Source: Pseudomonadota bacterium
GTDB lineage: Bacteria > Pseudomonadota > Alphaproteobacteria > Sphingomonadales > SMXR01
Assembly: GCA_022566215.1 (NCBI GenBank)
Contig: JADFJJ010000013.1
Location: forward strand, 1 to 40,499
DNA length: 40,499 nt
Reading direction: 5' to 3'
Shown piece by piece: positions 16,147 to 27,674 of the stretch; position 1 is the stretch's first letter; each line of letters starts with the position of its first letter. The position numbers were made by a program, and so were the translations under genes. The notes under the pieces were generated by a model. It had not been told where the DNA came from, ran no database searches, and saw nothing but the letters and a program-made list of their open reading frames with translations.

Positions 16147-18222
16147 ATGTTACGTCAAACCCCCATAGACCGTTACCGCAATATTGGCATCATGGCCCAT
16201 ATTGACGCCGGTAAAACCACCACCACGGAGCGGATCCTCTATTACACCGGGCGCAGTCACAAAATCGGCGAGGTACACGATGGCGCCGCCACTATGGACT
16301 GGATGGAACAAGAGCAGGAACGCGGCATCACCATAACCTCTGCCGCCACCACGTGCTTTTGGAACAAGCATCGGATCAATATTATTGATACCCCTGGTCA
16401 TGTCGATTTCACCATTGAAGTTGAGCGGTCCCTCCGGGTTCTGGATGGGGCCGTTGCTATTTTTGATGGGGTCGCCGGGGTCGAGCCGCAGTCAGAAACG
16501 GTTTGGCGCCAGGCTGACAGGTATGGTGTGCCGCGCATGTGTTTTATCAACAAAATGGATCGTGTGGGCGCTGATTTCGAACGTTGCGTGCGCATGATCC
16601 AGGAGCGCCTGGGCGCCAAGACGCTGGTGATCCAGCTGCCGGTTGGCGCGGAGGCCGGTTACAAGGGGGTTGTCGACCTGATCAAGATGAAGGCGATCAT
16701 CTGGAAGGATGAAACCCTGGGCGCCGAGTTCGAGTTAGTCGACATTCCGGAAGACCTGAGGGAGGCCGCTGAGACCGCCCGCACCGAAATGCTGGAAATT
16801 GCCGTCGAGGATGACGACGTGCTGCTTGAAAAATACCTGGAAGGCGAGGAGCCGAGCGAACAAGATCTCAAGGCGGCCATCCGCAAGGGTACTATCAGCG
16901 GCGACTTTGTCCCGGTCCTGAACGGTTCCGCCTTCAAGAACAAGGGCGTGCAGCCGCTATTGGACGCGGTTGTTGATTTCCTTCCCTCTCCGCTTGATCT
17001 GCCGCCGATGAAGGGTACTCAGGCAGACGGAGAAGCTGCAAAAGAGCGCAAACCGGATGATGACGAGCCGTTTGCCGGTCTCGCCTTCAAGATCATGACC
17101 GACCCGTTTGTCGGCACCCTGACGTTTATCAGGATTTATTCCGGGGTCCTGAAAACCGGTGATCAGGTTTTGAACTCGGTCAAGGGCCGCAAGGAAAAAA
17201 TCGGCCGCATGTTGCTGATGCACGCCAACCACCGCGAAGACATCAAAATTGCCCACACCGGCGATATCGTGGCGCTGTGCGGCCTCAAGGACACCACCAC
17301 CGGCGAAACACTGTGCGCCACCTTGAACCCGATTATTCTGGAGCGCATGGATTTCCCGGATCCCGTGATCGAGGTCGCGGTTGAGCCGAAAACCAAGGCT
17401 GACCAGGAAAAAATGGGGGTTGCCTTGCATCGCCTGGCCCAGGAAGACCCCTCGTTCCGGGTCACCACCGACCATGAAAGCGGCCAGACCATCATTAAGG
17501 GCATGGGGGAGCTGCATCTCGATATCCTGGTCGACCGGATGAGGCGCGAGTTTAAAGTCGAAGCCAACGTCGGCGCGCCACAGGTGGCGTACCGCGAAAC
17601 CCTCGTTAAAGAGGTTGAGGTTGACTACACCCACAAGAAACAGACCGGCGGGGCCGGGCAGTTCGGGCGCGTCAAAATGGTCGTTACCCCGACCAAGCGC
17701 GGTTCAGGGGTTGAGATCGTGGACAAGGTCAAGGGCGGGCATATTCCCAAGGAATACATTCCCTCGGTTGAAAAGGGTATTCGCGATGTCGCCCTAAGCG
17801 GCATTTTGGTTGGCTTTCCGGTGATCGACTTCCGGGTCCTGCTGGTTGACGGCGCTTACCACGATGTTGACAGCTCGGCGCTGGCGTTTGAAATCACCGG
17901 CCGCGGGGCGATGCGCGAGGCGGGCCGGAAGGCCGGCATTAAACTTTTAGAGCCGATCATGGCGGTCGAGGTGGTCACTCCGGAAGAATACATGGGCGAC
18001 ATCATCGGTGATTTGAACAGCCGCCGCGGCCAGGTGCAGGGCACCGAGACCCGCGGCCCGGCCAACGTGATCATTGCCGAAGTGCCGCTGGCCAATATGT
18101 TCGGCTACGTCAGCCAGCTGCGCTCGATGAGCCAGGGCCGCGCCCAGTTCACCATGCAATTCGCCAACTATAACGAAGTTCCGCGCAACGTGGCGGAAGA
18201 AGTTAAAGAGAAATTTGCTTAA
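16147..18222 (+). CDS. fusA: Elongation factor G
   Basis: EF-G (691 aa) drives ribosomal translocation with GTP. Domain I has [19 protein letters not shown] (about 18-36), DTPGHVDF and [10 protein letters not shown]. Domain II starts near 290 with [19 protein letters not shown], and domains III-V follow with EDPSFRV, the domain IV loop [13 protein letters not shown] and the C-terminal [20 protein letters not shown]. The Shine-Dalgarno is weak, which fits coupling to rpsG 30 nt upstream. tuf copy 2 follows after 42 nt. There is only one fusA in the window. Confidence 0.98.
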   Translation: MLRQTPIDRYRNIGIMAHIDAGKTTTTERILYYTGRSHKIGEVHDGAATMDWMEQEQERGITITSAATTCFWNKHRINIIDTPGHVDFTIEVERSLRVLDGAVAIFDGVAGVEPQSETVWRQADRYGVPRMCFINKMDRVGADFERCVRMIQERLGAKTLVIQLPVGAEAGYKGVVDLIKMKAIIWKDETLGAEFELVDIPEDLREAAETARTEMLEIAVEDDDVLLEKYLEGEEPSEQDLKAAIRKGTISGDFVPVLNGSAFKNKGVQPLLDAVVDFLPSPLDLPPMKGTQADGEAAKERKPDDDEPFAGLAFKIMTDPFVGTLTFIRIYSGVLKTGDQVLNSVKGRKEKIGRMLLMHANHREDIKIAHTGDIVALCGLKDTTTGETLCATLNPIILERMDFPDPVIEVAVEPKTKADQEKMGVALHRLAQEDPSFRVTTDHESGQTIIKGMGELHLDILVDRMRREFKVEANVGAPQVAYRETLVKEVEVDYTHKKQTGGAGQFGRVKMVVTPTKRGSGVEIVDKVKGGHIPKEYIPSVEKGIRDVALSGILVGFPVIDFRVLLVDGAYHDVDSSALAFEITGRGAMREAGRKAGIKLLEPIMAVEVVTPEEYMGDIIGDLNSRRGQVQGTETRGPANVIIAEVPLANMFGYVSQLRSMSQGRAQFTMQFANYNEVPRNVAEEVKEKFA

Positions 18223-18264
18223 CAACAACTTATTGAAACACTCTGATTAAGAAGGGAACACATT

Positions 18265-19455
<1,191 letters not shown>

Positions 19456-19495
19456 AGACCGACTTCAAGAACCTTAAGATTGGAAGGCAAGAGAC

Positions 19496-19810
19496 ATGGA
19501 AACGCAAAATATCCGCATTCGCCTGAAGGCGTTCGATCACCGCGCCCTGGATCAGGCGACCAACGAGATTGCCGATACCGCGCGGCGGACTGGCGCTTTT
19601 GTCAGGGGACCTATTCCGCTGCCGACCAGGATTCAGAAGTACACCGTTTTGCGTTCGCCGTTCATCGACAAAAAGTCACGGGAACAGTTCGAGATCAGGA
19701 CCCACAAGCGGGTTTTGGACATTGTCGACCCAACCCCGCAGACCGTTGATGCGCTGATGAAGCTGGATCTGGCCTCCGGTGTCAACGTCGAAATTAAAGT
19801 CCAGAGCTAA
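19496..19810 (+). CDS. rpsJ: 30S ribosomal protein S10 (NusE)
   Basis: S10 (104 aa) is part of the 30S head and, as NusE, pairs with NusB and the NusG KOW domain in antitermination. Signatures are [15 protein letters not shown] at the N-terminus, the loop [18 protein letters not shown] (about 39-56) and the closing [20 protein letters not shown]. It is the first gene of the S10 operon, but no L4-type long leader precedes it, because tuf ends only 40 nt upstream. Confidence 0.98.
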   Translation: METQNIRIRLKAFDHRALDQATNEIADTARRTGAFVRGPIPLPTRIQKYTVLRSPFIDKKSREQFEIRTHKRVLDIVDPTPQTVDALMKLDLASGVNVEIKVQS

Positions 19811-19837
19811 GCCCGGAGATTTAAGAGAGTAAAGCCA

Positions 19838-20716
19838 ATGAGAACCGGTTTGATAGGACAGAAAATTGGAATGACCCGCGTCTTTGAAGAAGACGGGCGG
19901 AACATTTCCGTGACGGTCCTGAAAGTGGACGGCTGCCAGGTTATCGGCCACCGCACCAAAGAGCGGGACGGGTATACCGCGCTGTGCCTCGGGGTCGGCG
20001 CGGTTAAGGCCAGAAGCGTCAACAAGCCCCAGAAGGGCCAGTTCAAAAAGGCCAAGGTTAGTCTTAAGAAAAAAATGGTCGAGTTTCGCGTCAGCGAAGA
20101 TGGGCTGGTCGATGTCGGCGCGGAAATTCTGACCAGCCACTTTGTCGAAGGCCAGTACGTTGACGTGGTTGGGCAAAGCATTGGCAAGGGTTTCGCCGGG
20201 GTTATAAAACGGCACAATTTTTCAGGTCTTGGAGCTTCGCACGGGGTCTCTATTTCACACCGCTCAAGCGGCTCAACCGGCCAGTGCCAGGACCCGGGCA
20301 AAGTGTTCAAGGGCAAAAAGATGGCCGGTCACATGGGTGACGAGCAGGTCACAACCCAGAACCTGGAAGTTATCAGGACCATGCCGGAAGAGGGCTTGAT
20401 CCTGATCAAGGGGGCGGTCCCGGGCGCCAGGGGCGGCTGGGTCCTGATCCGCGACGCCCTCAAAAAGCCCTTGCCTGAAGGCGCGCCGATGCCGGCAGCC
20501 CTCAAGGGTGACAAGGCGGAAGACGAGATCAGCTCAACCCCGGCCCCGGCTGAAGAGGCCGCCGCGCCGGAGGCCCAGGCCCCTGAAGCCCCGGCCAAGG
20601 AAGCCCAGGCCGAAGAAAAGCCTTCTGAAGAGGTAAAGGGCAAGGAAAAACCAGCTGAGGAAGCCCAGGCTGAAGAAAAGGCTGAGGAAAAGCCTGAAGA
20701 AAAGGCCAAGGAATAA
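19838..20716 (+). CDS. rplC: 50S ribosomal protein L3 with a long acidic C-terminal tail
   Basis: The first ~217 residues are a normal L3, which reaches the peptidyl-transferase centre with its central loop. They include [15 protein letters not shown] at the start and [20 protein letters not shown] (149-168), the region whose Gln is methylated by PrmB in E. coli. The protein then continues for about 68 residues (225-292) rich in Glu, Ala, Pro and Lys (about 21 Glu), with EAQAEEK occurring twice. Typical L3 is about 210 aa, so this tail is an addition. Reading frame, stop and spacing to rplD (4 nt) are clean, so the tail is not an assembly fusion. Confidence 0.96.
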   Translation: MRTGLIGQKIGMTRVFEEDGRNISVTVLKVDGCQVIGHRTKERDGYTALCLGVGAVKARSVNKPQKGQFKKAKVSLKKKMVEFRVSEDGLVDVGAEILTSHFVEGQYVDVVGQSIGKGFAGVIKRHNFSGLGASHGVSISHRSSGSTGQCQDPGKVFKGKKMAGHMGDEQVTTQNLEVIRTMPEEGLILIKGAVPGARGGWVLIRDALKKPLPEGAPMPAALKGDKAEDEISSTPAPAEEAAAPEAQAPEAPAKEAQAEEKPSEEVKGKEKPAEEAQAEEKAEEKPEEKAKE

Positions 20717-20720
20717 GAAT

Positions 20721-21341
20721 ATGAAAGCCGACGTATTAAAACTGGATGGCGGCAAGGCCGGTCAGATTGAGCTGAAAAAGGATATTTTCGGCCTCAAGCC
20801 GCGCGCCGATATCCTGCACCGTGTCGTCACCTGGCAGCTGGCCAAGCGCCGCGCCGGCACCCACGCGGTGAAATTCCGCAGCGATATCGTCGGCACCACC
20901 AAGCGGGTCGGCCGCCAGAAGGGCGGCGGCACCGCCCGCCACGGCAGCCGCAAGGCCAATATTTTTATCGGCGGCGGCCGCGCGTTCGGCCCAATTCCGC
21001 GCGACCATGGCTTCAAGCTGCCGAAAAAGGTGCGCACGCTGGGCCTGAAAACGGCGCTTTCAGCCAAAGCCCAGGACAAACAGCTGATCGTTCTGGACAA
21101 TGCTGACCTCAAAGCGCCCAAGACCGCTGACCTGGTGAAAAAATTCAAAAAACTGGGGGTCACCTCGGCATTGTTTATTGACGGGGCGGAGGTCAATGAA
21201 AACTTCAAGCTGGCGCTTGCCAACATCCCGAATGTCGATGTGCTGCCATCCCAGGGAATCAATGTTTACGACATCCTGCGGCGCGAGGTCCTGGTGCTGA
21301 CCCGGGCTGCGGTAAAGAATTTGGAGGAGCGGTTCAAATGA
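20721..21341 (+). CDS. rplD: 50S ribosomal protein L4
   Basis: L4 (206 aa) sends a long loop into the nascent-peptide exit tunnel; in E. coli it also represses its own operon. The loop region is [20 protein letters not shown] followed by [20 protein letters not shown] (about 35-95). The globular domain ends with [14 protein letters not shown]. The ATG is 4 nt after the rplC stop and overlaps downstream rplW by 4 nt (ATGA), so the three genes are translationally coupled. Confidence 0.97.
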   Translation: MKADVLKLDGGKAGQIELKKDIFGLKPRADILHRVVTWQLAKRRAGTHAVKFRSDIVGTTKRVGRQKGGGTARHGSRKANIFIGGGRAFGPIPRDHGFKLPKKVRTLGLKTALSAKAQDKQLIVLDNADLKAPKTADLVKKFKKLGVTSALFIDGAEVNENFKLALANIPNVDVLPSQGINVYDILRREVLVLTRAAVKNLEERFK

Positions 21342-21631
21342 GCTCATTCAAGCATTTTAACACGATTTTAAGTCCGGTCATTACCGAAAAGTCGACCCTT
21401 GGTTCGGAACACAACCAGGTCACTTTCCGGGTCCCCGTGACCGCCACCAAGCCTGAGATCAAGGCCGCCGTCGAGGGCCTTTTCAACGTCAAGGTGACCG
21501 CTGTCAATACCTTGCGCCAGCAGGGCAAGGTCAAGCGTTTCAAGGGCGTCCGCGGGCGCCGTCCGGAATACAAAAAAGCAATGGTGACGCTGGAAGAAGG
21601 CAGCACCATTGATGTGACCACAGGGGTTTAA
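21338..21631 (+). CDS. rplW: 50S ribosomal protein L23
   Basis: L23 (97 aa) lies at the tunnel exit, next to L29, and is the docking site for trigger factor and SRP. It shows [12 protein letters not shown] near the N-terminus, [20 protein letters not shown] (about 34-53), the basic loop [18 protein letters not shown], and the ending [11 protein letters not shown]. The start codon overlaps the rplD stop (ATGA). Confidence 0.97.
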   Translation: MSSFKHFNTILSPVITEKSTLGSEHNQVTFRVPVTATKPEIKAAVEGLFNVKVTAVNTLRQQGKVKRFKGVRGRRPEYKKAMVTLEEGSTIDVTTGV

Positions 21632-21645
21632 AGAGGTTTAATCCA

Positions 21646-22482
21646 ATGGCTTTGAAACACTATAAACCGGTAACGTCATCCCAGCGCGGGCTGGTTCTGG
21701 TTGACCGTTCCGGCCTTTACAAGGGCAAACCGGTCAAGGCCCTGACCGAGGGCCTGACCAAAACCGGGGGACGCAACAACCGGGGCCGGATCACCGCGCG
21801 GCGGCGCGGCGGGGGCCACAAGCGCGCCTACCGCCTGGTCGACTTCAAACGGCGCAAGTGGGACATCCCGGCGATTATTGAGCGGATCGAGTATGATCCC
21901 AACCGCACCGCCTTTATCGCCCTGATCAAGTATCAGGACGGCGAGCTGGCCTATATCCTGGCGCCCCAGCGGGTCAAGGTAGGGGACCAGGTGGTGGCCG
22001 GTGAAAAGGTTGACGTGGTGCCCGGCAACGCGATGCCGCTTGAGAGCATGCCGATCGGCACGATTGTCCATAACGTCGAGCTGAAACCCGGCAAGGGCGG
22101 CCAGATCGCCCGGGCCGCGGGGGCTTATGTCCACCTGGTCGGGCGCGATGCCGGTTATGCCATTTTGCGCCTGATGTCGGGCGAACAGCGTATTGTCAGG
22201 GGCGAGTGCATGGCCACCATCGGCGCGGTCTCCAACCCCGACAACCAGAACATAACCCTTGCCAAGGCGGGCCGCAACCGCTGGAGGGGCAAACGCCCGA
22301 GCGTCAGAGGCGTCGCCATGAACCCGGTTGATCACCCGCACGGCGGCGGTGAAGGGCGCACTTCCGGCGGCCGTCACCCGGTCACCCCGTGGGGAAAATC
22401 GACCAAGGGCAAGAAAACCCGCAGCAACAAGGCCAGCGATAAATATATTATCCGCTCGCGCCACCAGAAGAAGAGAAGGTAA
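21646..22482 (+). CDS. rplB: 50S ribosomal protein L2
   Basis: L2 (278 aa) helps assemble and activate the peptidyl-transferase centre and bridges the subunits. Visible segments are the [19 protein letters not shown]-binding patch (about 49-64), the OB/SH3-like core with [20 protein letters not shown], and the conserved [20 protein letters not shown] with the functionally important histidine. The very basic tail ends [18 protein letters not shown]. rpsS starts 6 nt after the stop. Confidence 0.98.
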   Translation: MALKHYKPVTSSQRGLVLVDRSGLYKGKPVKALTEGLTKTGGRNNRGRITARRRGGGHKRAYRLVDFKRRKWDIPAIIERIEYDPNRTAFIALIKYQDGELAYILAPQRVKVGDQVVAGEKVDVVPGNAMPLESMPIGTIVHNVELKPGKGGQIARAAGAYVHLVGRDAGYAILRLMSGEQRIVRGECMATIGAVSNPDNQNITLAKAGRNRWRGKRPSVRGVAMNPVDHPHGGGEGRTSGGRHPVTPWGKSTKGKKTRSNKASDKYIIRSRHQKKRR

Positions 22483-22488
22483 AGCCCA

Positions 22489-22767
22489 ATGGCACGTTCA
22501 GTCTGGAAAGGTCCGTTTGTTGATCTGTATCTGCTGAAAAAAGCGGAAACAGCGCAGGCGTCAGGAAAAAAGCAGCCGATCAAAACCTGGTCACGGCGCT
22601 CGACGATTGTGCCCCAGTTCGTCGGCCTGACGTTCAACGTCTACAACGGCAGAAAGTTTATCCCGGTGTTCGTGACCGAGGAAATGGTCGGCCAGAAACT
22701 GGGTGAATTTTCCCCAACCCGGACCTTCTGGGGTCACACCTCGGACAAAAAAGCGAAAAAGGTTTAA
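22489..22767 (+). CDS. rpsS: 30S ribosomal protein S19
   Basis: S19 (92 aa) is a 30S-head protein paired with S13 near the A-site finger. It contains [17 protein letters not shown] at the N-terminus, [19 protein letters not shown] (about 28-46), and [19 protein letters not shown] near the end. It lies 6 nt after rplB and 5 nt before rplV, within the continuous S10 operon. Confidence 0.98.
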   Translation: MARSVWKGPFVDLYLLKKAETAQASGKKQPIKTWSRRSTIVPQFVGLTFNVYNGRKFIPVFVTEEMVGQKLGEFSPTRTFWGHTSDKKAKKV

Positions 22768-22772
22768 GTGTT

Positions 22773-23153
22773 ATGGGCAAGCTAAAACAACCAAGACGTC
22801 TCAAGGACAATGAAGCGATCGCGGTCGCCAAAATGCTGCGCGGTTCGCCGCAAAAGCTTAATCTGGTGGCTGAAACGATCCGCGGCATGAAAGTGGAAAA
22901 GGCCCTGGCCTCGCTGCAATTCAACCGCCGCAAAGCCGCCGCCGATGTCCGGAAGGTGCTGCAGTCGGCGATCGCCAATGCCGAAAACAACCACTCTTTG
23001 AACGTCGACCAACTGATAGTGACCGAGGCCAGCGTCGGCAAATCCCTGACCATGAAACGGATCAGAGCCAGGGCGCGCGGGCGTACCGCCCGCATACTTA
23101 AACCTTTCAGCCGCCTGCGCATTGTGGTGCGTGAAGTTGAGGAGAGCGCATAA
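22773..23153 (+). CDS. rplV: 50S ribosomal protein L22
   Basis: L22 (126 aa) lines the exit tunnel with a long beta-hairpin; changes there give macrolide resistance. Recognisable segments are [20 protein letters not shown] (about 24-43), [20 protein letters not shown], and the hairpin tip region [17 protein letters not shown], which looks standard. Its stop codon shares one base with the start of rpsC (TAATG), indicating coupling. Confidence 0.97.
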   Translation: MGKLKQPRRLKDNEAIAVAKMLRGSPQKLNLVAETIRGMKVEKALASLQFNRRKAAADVRKVLQSAIANAENNHSLNVDQLIVTEASVGKSLTMKRIRARARGRTARILKPFSRLRIVVREVEESA

Positions 23154-23875
23154 TGGGTCAGAAAGTAAATCCGATCGGGTTTCGGCTCGGCATCAACCGG
23201 ACCTGGGATTCCCGCTGGTACGCGGAGGGGGATGATTACGGCACCCTGCTGCATGAAGATTTCAAAATCAGGAACTTCCTGATGAAGGAATTGAAGCAGG
23301 CGGCCATCTCGAAAGTCATCATCGAGCGTCCAGCGAAAAAAGCCCATGTGACGATTTACACCGCGCGGCCCGGCATCATCATCGGCAAGAAGGGTGCGGA
23401 TATCGAACGTTTGCGCAAAAAAGTCGCGGAACTCTGTGAAAGCGAAGTGAGCCTCAATATCGTCGAGATCAGAAAACCCGAGATTGACGCCCAGCTGATT
23501 GCTGACGGTATCGCCCAGCAGCTGGAACGCCGGGTTTCCTTCCGGCGCGCCATGAAACGGGCGATCCAGGGCGCCATGCGGCTCGGCGCCGAGGGCATTC
23601 GGGTCAACTGCGGCGGCCGTTTGGGCGGCGCTGAGATTGCCCGGAAGGAATGGTACCGCGAAGGGCGGGTGCCGCTCCATACGCTCCGCGCCGACATCGA
23701 TTACGCCGAAAGCACCGCGCATACCGCTTACGGCACCTGCGGCGTCAAGGTTTGGGTGTTCAAGGGCGAGATCATGGAAAACGACCCGATGGCCCAGGAA
23801 AGACGGGCCCAGGAATTGCAGACCAGCAACGTTCCGATGCGCGGCGCCAGGGGCGACCGGCGGCCGAAAAGGTAA
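23153..23875 (+). CDS. rpsC: 30S ribosomal protein S3
   Basis: S3 (240 aa) guards the mRNA entry tunnel. It begins [20 protein letters not shown] and has a type II KH domain with the GXXG loop in [10 protein letters not shown] (about 78-87). The C-terminal S3 domain contains [20 protein letters not shown] and [18 protein letters not shown] short basic tail ends [10 protein letters not shown]. It overlaps the rplV stop by one base and is followed by rplP after 18 nt. Confidence 0.98.
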   Translation: MGQKVNPIGFRLGINRTWDSRWYAEGDDYGTLLHEDFKIRNFLMKELKQAAISKVIIERPAKKAHVTIYTARPGIIIGKKGADIERLRKKVAELCESEVSLNIVEIRKPEIDAQLIADGIAQQLERRVSFRRAMKRAIQGAMRLGAEGIRVNCGGRLGGAEIARKEWYREGRVPLHTLRADIDYAESTAHTAYGTCGVKVWVFKGEIMENDPMAQERRAQELQTSNVPMRGARGDRRPKR

Positions 23876-23893
23876 GCAAGAAGGGCAACAGTT

Positions 23894-24304
23894 ATGCTGC
23901 AACCGACAAAAACGAAATTCCGCAAGGCCCACAAGGGGCGCATTCATGGCAACGCCAAGGGCGGCACCAGCCTGAATTTTGGCGCCTATGGCCTGAAGGC
24001 GACCGCCCCCGGGCGCATTACCGCGCGCCAGATTGAGGCCGCCCGGCGCGCCATGACCCGGCACATCAAACGGACCGGGAAGGTGTGGATCCGGATTTTC
24101 CCCGACGTGCCGGTCTCGAAAAAACCGACCGAGGTCAGGATGGGCAAAGGTAAGGGCTCGCCCGAGTTTTGGATCGCCCGGGTCAAGCCGGGGCGGATCA
24201 TGTTCGAAATGGACGGCGTGCCGGCCGCGCTGGCCCGTGAGGCGCTGAGCCTGGCCGCCGCCAAGCTGCCGGTCTCGACCCGTTTTGTCGAACGCATGCA
24301 TTAA
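23894..24304 (+). CDS. rplP: 50S ribosomal protein L16
   Basis: L16 (136 aa) positions the A-site tRNA and is a late assembly protein. It starts [19 protein letters not shown] and contains [19 protein letters not shown] (about 43-61), [20 protein letters not shown] (about 68-87, the region with the arginine hydroxylated in some bacteria), and [12 protein letters not shown] at the end. Length and motifs are normal. Confidence 0.98.
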   Translation: MLQPTKTKFRKAHKGRIHGNAKGGTSLNFGAYGLKATAPGRITARQIEAARRAMTRHIKRTGKVWIRIFPDVPVSKKPTEVRMGKGKGSPEFWIARVKPGRIMFEMDGVPAALAREALSLAAAKLPVSTRFVERMH

Positions 24305-24327
24305 GGCAAGGAGCAGGATTAAGTGAC

Positions 24328-24816
24328 ATGAAAGCTATGGAATTGAGACATAAAACCCCGGACGAGCTGAGCGGGATGCTGGCCGACCTCAAGAAGGAGC
24401 AGTTCAATCTGCGCTTCCAGCAGGCCTCGGGCCAGCTTGAGAACACCGCCCGGGTGAAAACGGTACGCCGCGATATCGCCCGGGTCCGGACCATTTTGGG
24501 CGTGGCCCAAAAAGGCACGGTGGCGGCCCCTGGTAAGGAACAAAAGATGGCTGGAAAGCCAGCCGAAAAGGCCGCCAAGCCCACCGCCAAGGAAGAAGCC
24601 AAGCAAGAGCCCAAGAAAGAGGGCAAAATAGCCGCGCTCAGGGAAAAAGCTAAAGCTGTTGTTAAAAAAGCCACCGCCAAAAAAGCCCCGGCTAAAAAAG
24701 ACACAGCTAAAAAAGCCCCGGCTAAAAAAGCCACAGCCAAAAAGGCCACGGCCAAAAAAGTAACCAAAACCGCTAAAAAGCCGGCCAAGGCGGCCGCCAA
24801 AAAAGCGCAGAAATAG
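24328..24816 (+). CDS. rpmC: 50S ribosomal protein L29 with a histone-H1-like C-terminal tail
   Basis: Residues 1-65 are an ordinary L29 ([17 protein letters not shown] ... [20 protein letters not shown]), which sits at the tunnel exit beside L23. Typical L29 proteins are about 60-70 aa; this one is 162 aa. The extra 90 or so residues are Lys/Ala-rich (32 Lys in residues 71-162) and include six pentapeptides of the form AKK(A/D/V)(P/T) at 117-146, like the tail of eukaryotic histone H1. The frame is clean and rpsQ follows after 15 nt. An AAGGAG (24308-24313) precedes the ATG at slightly long spacing. Tail function is unknown. Confidence 0.95.
   Translation: MKAMELRHKTPDELSGMLADLKKEQFNLRFQQASGQLENTARVKTVRRDIARVRTILGVAQKGTVAAPGKEQKMAGKPAEKAAKPTAKEEAKQEPKKEGKIAALREKAKAVVKKATAKKAPAKKDTAKKAPAKKATAKKATAKKVTKTAKKPAKAAAKKAQK
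24676..24765 (+). repeat. 15-nt coding repeats in the rpmC tail
   Basis: Six degenerate 15-nt units, each coding for AKK plus Ala/Asp/Val plus Pro/Thr, lie head to tail in frame. Units differ mostly at third positions and at the last two codons, so the array is coding and under protein-level selection, not a recent slippage product. Confidence 0.8.
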
Positions 24817-24831
24817 GACGGAGTTCAGAAC

Positions 24832-25068
24832 ATGCCTAAACGGGTTCTCTCAGGTGTAGTGGTCAGCGACAAGGCCGATAAGACGGTCACCGTTCTGGTC
24901 GAGCGGCGCTTTAAGCATCCGGTGGTGCAAAAGATTATCAAGCGCTCGAAGAAATACAGCGCGCATGACGAACAGAACGCCTACCACACCGGCGACAAGG
25001 TCCGTATTCAGGAATGCCGTCCGATTTCCAAGAACAAGTCTTGGTTTGTTTTGGAAAGGGTCTCTTAA
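24832..25068 (+). CDS. rpsQ: 30S ribosomal protein S17
   Basis: S17 (78 aa) is an early-binding OB-fold protein of the 30S body. It shows [20 protein letters not shown] at the N-terminus, [20 protein letters not shown] (about 26-45), and [19 protein letters not shown] near the end. A GGACGGAG ribosome-binding site precedes the ATG. rplN starts 38 nt downstream. Confidence 0.98.
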   Translation: MPKRVLSGVVVSDKADKTVTVLVERRFKHPVVQKIIKRSKKYSAHDEQNAYHTGDKVRIQECRPISKNKSWFVLERVS

Positions 25069-25106
25069 GAGTTAAGGGCAACAGGGAAGATTGTAAGGAA
25101 CAACAA

Positions 25107-25475
25107 ATGATTCAGATGCAAACAAATTTAGAGGTCGCGGACAACTCAGGCGCCAAAAGGGTGCAGTGCATCAAGGTGCTTGGGGGCTCCAGAAGAAAGA
25201 CCGCCGGTGTCGGTGACGTTATTGTTGTCAGCATCAAGGAGGCGATCCCGCGCGGCAAGGTCAAAAAGGGCGAGATCCACCGCGCCGTGATCGTCAGGAC
25301 CACCAAGGATATCCAGCGCGCCGATGGCACCGTGATTCGTTTTGACCACAACGCGGCGGTGCTGGTGACCAACCAGATGGAGCCCATCGGCACCCGTATT
25401 TTCGGCCCGGTTGTGCGTGAGCTCAGGGCCAAGAAACACATGAAAATCATTTCTCTGGCGCCGGAGGTGCTGTGA
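25107..25475 (+). CDS. rplN: 50S ribosomal protein L14
   Basis: L14 (122 aa) forms an intersubunit bridge with 16S rRNA helix 14 and is the docking site of RsfS. It starts [20 protein letters not shown] and contains [20 protein letters not shown] (about 40-59) and the ending [18 protein letters not shown]. The frame is open back to 25014 inside rpsQ, but the ATG at 25107 has AAGGAA upstream and gives the canonical start. Its TGA shares one base with the rplX ATG. Confidence 0.98.
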   Translation: MIQMQTNLEVADNSGAKRVQCIKVLGGSRRKTAGVGDVIVVSIKEAIPRGKVKKGEIHRAVIVRTTKDIQRADGTVIRFDHNAAVLVTNQMEPIGTRIFGPVVRELRAKKHMKIISLAPEVL

Positions 25476-25801
25476 TGGCGAACCTGAAGTTTAAATTAAA
25501 GAAAGGCGACAAGGTGGTCGTGCTTACCGGCAAGGACAAGGGCCGGCGGGGCGAAATCCTGAAGATGCTGCGCGACCGGAACAAGGCCGTGGTCCAGGGT
25601 GTAAATGTCGTCAAGCGTCATACCAAACCAAGCCAGGCCGGTCCCGGCGGGATTGTCGAGAAGGAACTGCCGATCCACCTTTCGAACCTCGGGGTCGAGG
25701 ATCCCAAGGATGGCAAGCCGACCCGCATCGGCATAAAGATTTTGAAAGACGGCTCAAAAGTAAGGATCGCAAAAAGGTCCGGGGAGGTGATTGATGGCTA
25801 A
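25475..25801 (+). CDS. rplX: 50S ribosomal protein L24
   Basis: L24 (108 aa) is an assembly-initiator protein near the tunnel exit. The KOW motif is [19 protein letters not shown] (about 9-27), followed by [20 protein letters not shown] and the C-terminal half. A GTG at 25472 is in frame, but the ATG at 25475 has GGAGGT at ideal spacing and overlaps the rplN stop by one base (TGATG). Its end overlaps rplE by 8 nt. Confidence 0.97.
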   Translation: MANLKFKLKKGDKVVVLTGKDKGRRGEILKMLRDRNKAVVQGVNVVKRHTKPSQAGPGGIVEKELPIHLSNLGVEDPKDGKPTRIGIKILKDGSKVRIAKRSGEVIDG

Positions 25802-26351
25802 GAATGGCTATATTCCGAGGCTCAAGGAGCAGTACCGGAAGTCGCTGATCGCCGCTCTTACCAAAGAGTTCGGCTACCGGAACGTTATGGAAGTGCCGAA
25901 GCTGGAGAAGATTGTCCTCAACATGGGGGTCGGCGGCGGGGTTGCCGATAAAAAGAAAATCCAGAAGGCGGTTGAGGAAATAAGCCTGATCGCGGGCCAG
26001 AAAGCGGTGGTCACCAGGGCCAAGAAGTCGATCGCCAACTTCAAGCTCCGGGAGGGCGTGCCGATCGGTGTGAAAGTGACCTTGCGCAATGACCTGATGT
26101 TTGAATTTCTGGACCGGCTGATCACCATTGCGCTGCCCCGCGTCCGTGACTTCAGGGGGGTCAGCCCGAAGAGTTTCGACGGAAAAGGCAACTACGCGCT
26201 GGGTCTGAAAGAGCAGATTGTGTTTCCCGAGATTGATTACGACACGGTTGAGGAAATTCGCGGCATGGACATTGTAATTTGCACCACCGCCAACACCGAC
26301 AAAGAGGCGAAAGCCCTTCTGGCTGGCTTTAGGTTGCCGTTCAGAAGCTAG
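25794..26351 (+). CDS. rplE: 50S ribosomal protein L5
   Basis: L5 (185 aa) binds 5S rRNA in the central protuberance and contacts S13 and P-site tRNA. It shows [20 protein letters not shown] (about 28-47), [20 protein letters not shown] (about 65-84), [20 protein letters not shown] (about 111-130) and the ending [11 protein letters not shown]. An in-frame TTG lies 3 nt upstream; the ATG at 25794, after GGGGAGGT, is preferred. It overlaps rplX by 8 nt. Confidence 0.97.
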   Translation: MAKNGYIPRLKEQYRKSLIAALTKEFGYRNVMEVPKLEKIVLNMGVGGGVADKKKIQKAVEEISLIAGQKAVVTRAKKSIANFKLREGVPIGVKVTLRNDLMFEFLDRLITIALPRVRDFRGVSPKSFDGKGNYALGLKEQIVFPEIDYDTVEEIRGMDIVICTTANTDKEAKALLAGFRLPFRS

Positions 26352-26377
26352 AAATTTTTTAAGAGTGGAGAAAAAAC

Positions 26378-26683
26378 ATGGCTAAAAAAAGCGCCATTGA
26401 AAGAAACAAGAAACGCGAGCGGCTGTGCAAAAAATACGCCGGCCGCAGGGAACGCCTGAAAGCGATCGCTGCTGACGCCTCGCTTCCCCAGGAAGAAAGG
26501 TTTATGGCCCGCTTGAAACTGGCTGAGCTGCCGCGCAATTCCGCGCCTTCAAGGGTGCGGCACCGGTGCGAGCTGACCGGCCGTCCACGGGGTTATTACC
26601 GTAAATTCAAGATGTCGCGGATTGCGCTCAGGGAGCTGGCCTTGGCCGGTAAAATTCCCGGCGTCGTCAAGTCGAGCTGGTAA
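26378..26683 (+). CDS. rpsN: 30S ribosomal protein S14, zinc-independent form
   Basis: S14 (101 aa) binds the 30S head. This is the long C- type: the [20 protein letters not shown] segment (61-80) has a single Cys where the short zinc form has two CxxC pairs. The N-terminus [20 protein letters not shown] is standard. It needs no zinc for folding, as is usual in proteobacteria. rpsH follows 14 nt later with a strong AAAGGAG. Confidence 0.98.
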   Translation: MAKKSAIERNKKRERLCKKYAGRRERLKAIAADASLPQEERFMARLKLAELPRNSAPSRVRHRCELTGRPRGYYRKFKMSRIALRELALAGKIPGVVKSSW

Positions 26684-26697
26684 AGGAGAACGATTAG

Positions 26698-27096
26698 ATG
26701 TCTATGACTGACCCGCTCGGGGATATGCTAACCCGCATCAGGAATGGCCTGAGGGCGAAAAAAGACTTGGTTTCGGCCCCGGCCTCCAGGAACCGCCAGC
26801 GTGTGCTCGAGGTTCTGGAAAGAGAAGGTTATATTCGTGGTTTTGAGTATGTCGATCTTGGCAGCGGCAAGGCCGAGCTGAAGATCATGCTGAAATACTA
26901 CGAAGGAGATCCTGTGATCCAGAGCATTTCGCGCATTTCATCGCCGGGCCGGAGAGTGTACTCCTCGGTGCGCGACCTGCCGAGAATCCACAACGGTCTC
27001 GGAATTTCGATCGTCTCGACGCCCAAGGGCGTGCTGAGCGATGCCGAGGCCCGTGAAGCCAATGTCGGCGGGGAAATTATCTGCACGGTCTTCTAA
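26698..27096 (+). CDS. rpsH: 30S ribosomal protein S8
   Basis: S8 (132 aa) is a primary 16S rRNA binder and represses spc-operon translation in E. coli. It starts MSMTDPLGDMLTRIRNGLRA and contains VLEVLEREGYIRGFEYV (about 39-55), SRISSPGRRVYSSVRDLPRI (about 81-100), and the closing STPKGVLSDAEAREANVGGE with GEIICTVF. AAAGGAG supports the ATG at 26698 over an internal ATG at 26704. I did not find an obvious S8-like leader before rplE. Confidence 0.98.
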   Translation: MSMTDPLGDMLTRIRNGLRAKKDLVSAPASRNRQRVLEVLEREGYIRGFEYVDLGSGKAELKIMLKYYEGDPVIQSISRISSPGRRVYSSVRDLPRIHNGLGISIVSTPKGVLSDAEAREANVGGEIICTVF

Positions 27097-27133
27097 GCAA
27101 GGCGGCGGATACAAAATTTAAGGACGTTAAGAA

Positions 27134-27667
27134 ATGTCACGAATTGGAAAAAAACCGATAGAAATCCCCAGCGGGGTGACGGTCGAACAGTCCGGCCCGG
27201 AGCTTTCGGTCAAAGGCCCGAAAGGTTTGCTGAGCTTGACCCTGGTCGACCAGGTGGAGGTCGAGATCAAGGACCGCTTGATCACGGTCAGGGCCAAGGA
27301 CGACAGCAAGCTGGCGCGCTCCATGTGGGGCATGCAGCGCACCAACATCAGCAACCTGGTCGAAGGGGTAACCGAAGGCTACCAGAAGAGGCTGGAGATC
27401 AAGGGGGTCGGCTACCGCGCCCAGATGAAGGGCAAGGATCTGAACCTGCAGCTGGGCTACAGCCACGAGATTGATTTCCCGGTTCCCGAAGGAATTAAGA
27501 TCGAGTGTCCGGACCTGACCACCATTATCATCTCCGGGATAGACAAGCAGAAGGTCGGCCAGGTGGCGGCCCAGATCAGGGAATACCGGAAGCCCGAACC
27601 CTACAAGGGCAAAGGCATAAAATACCAGGGCGAATACATTTTCCGCAAGGAAGGCAAGAAGAAATAG
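27134..27667 (+). CDS. rplF: 50S ribosomal protein L6
   Basis: L6 (177 aa) lies near the sarcin-ricin loop and contacts elongation factors. Two tandem repeats of the L6 fold are visible, beginning [19 protein letters not shown] and [19 protein letters not shown] (about 84-102). The family C-terminal signature is [20 protein letters not shown] (about 146-165). Length is normal. It is followed by rplR after 7 nt. Confidence 0.98.
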   Translation: MSRIGKKPIEIPSGVTVEQSGPELSVKGPKGLLSLTLVDQVEVEIKDRLITVRAKDDSKLARSMWGMQRTNISNLVEGVTEGYQKRLEIKGVGYRAQMKGKDLNLQLGYSHEIDFPVPEGIKIECPDLTTIIISGIDKQKVGQVAAQIREYRKPEPYKGKGIKYQGEYIFRKEGKKK

Positions 27668-27674
27668 GTGCATT

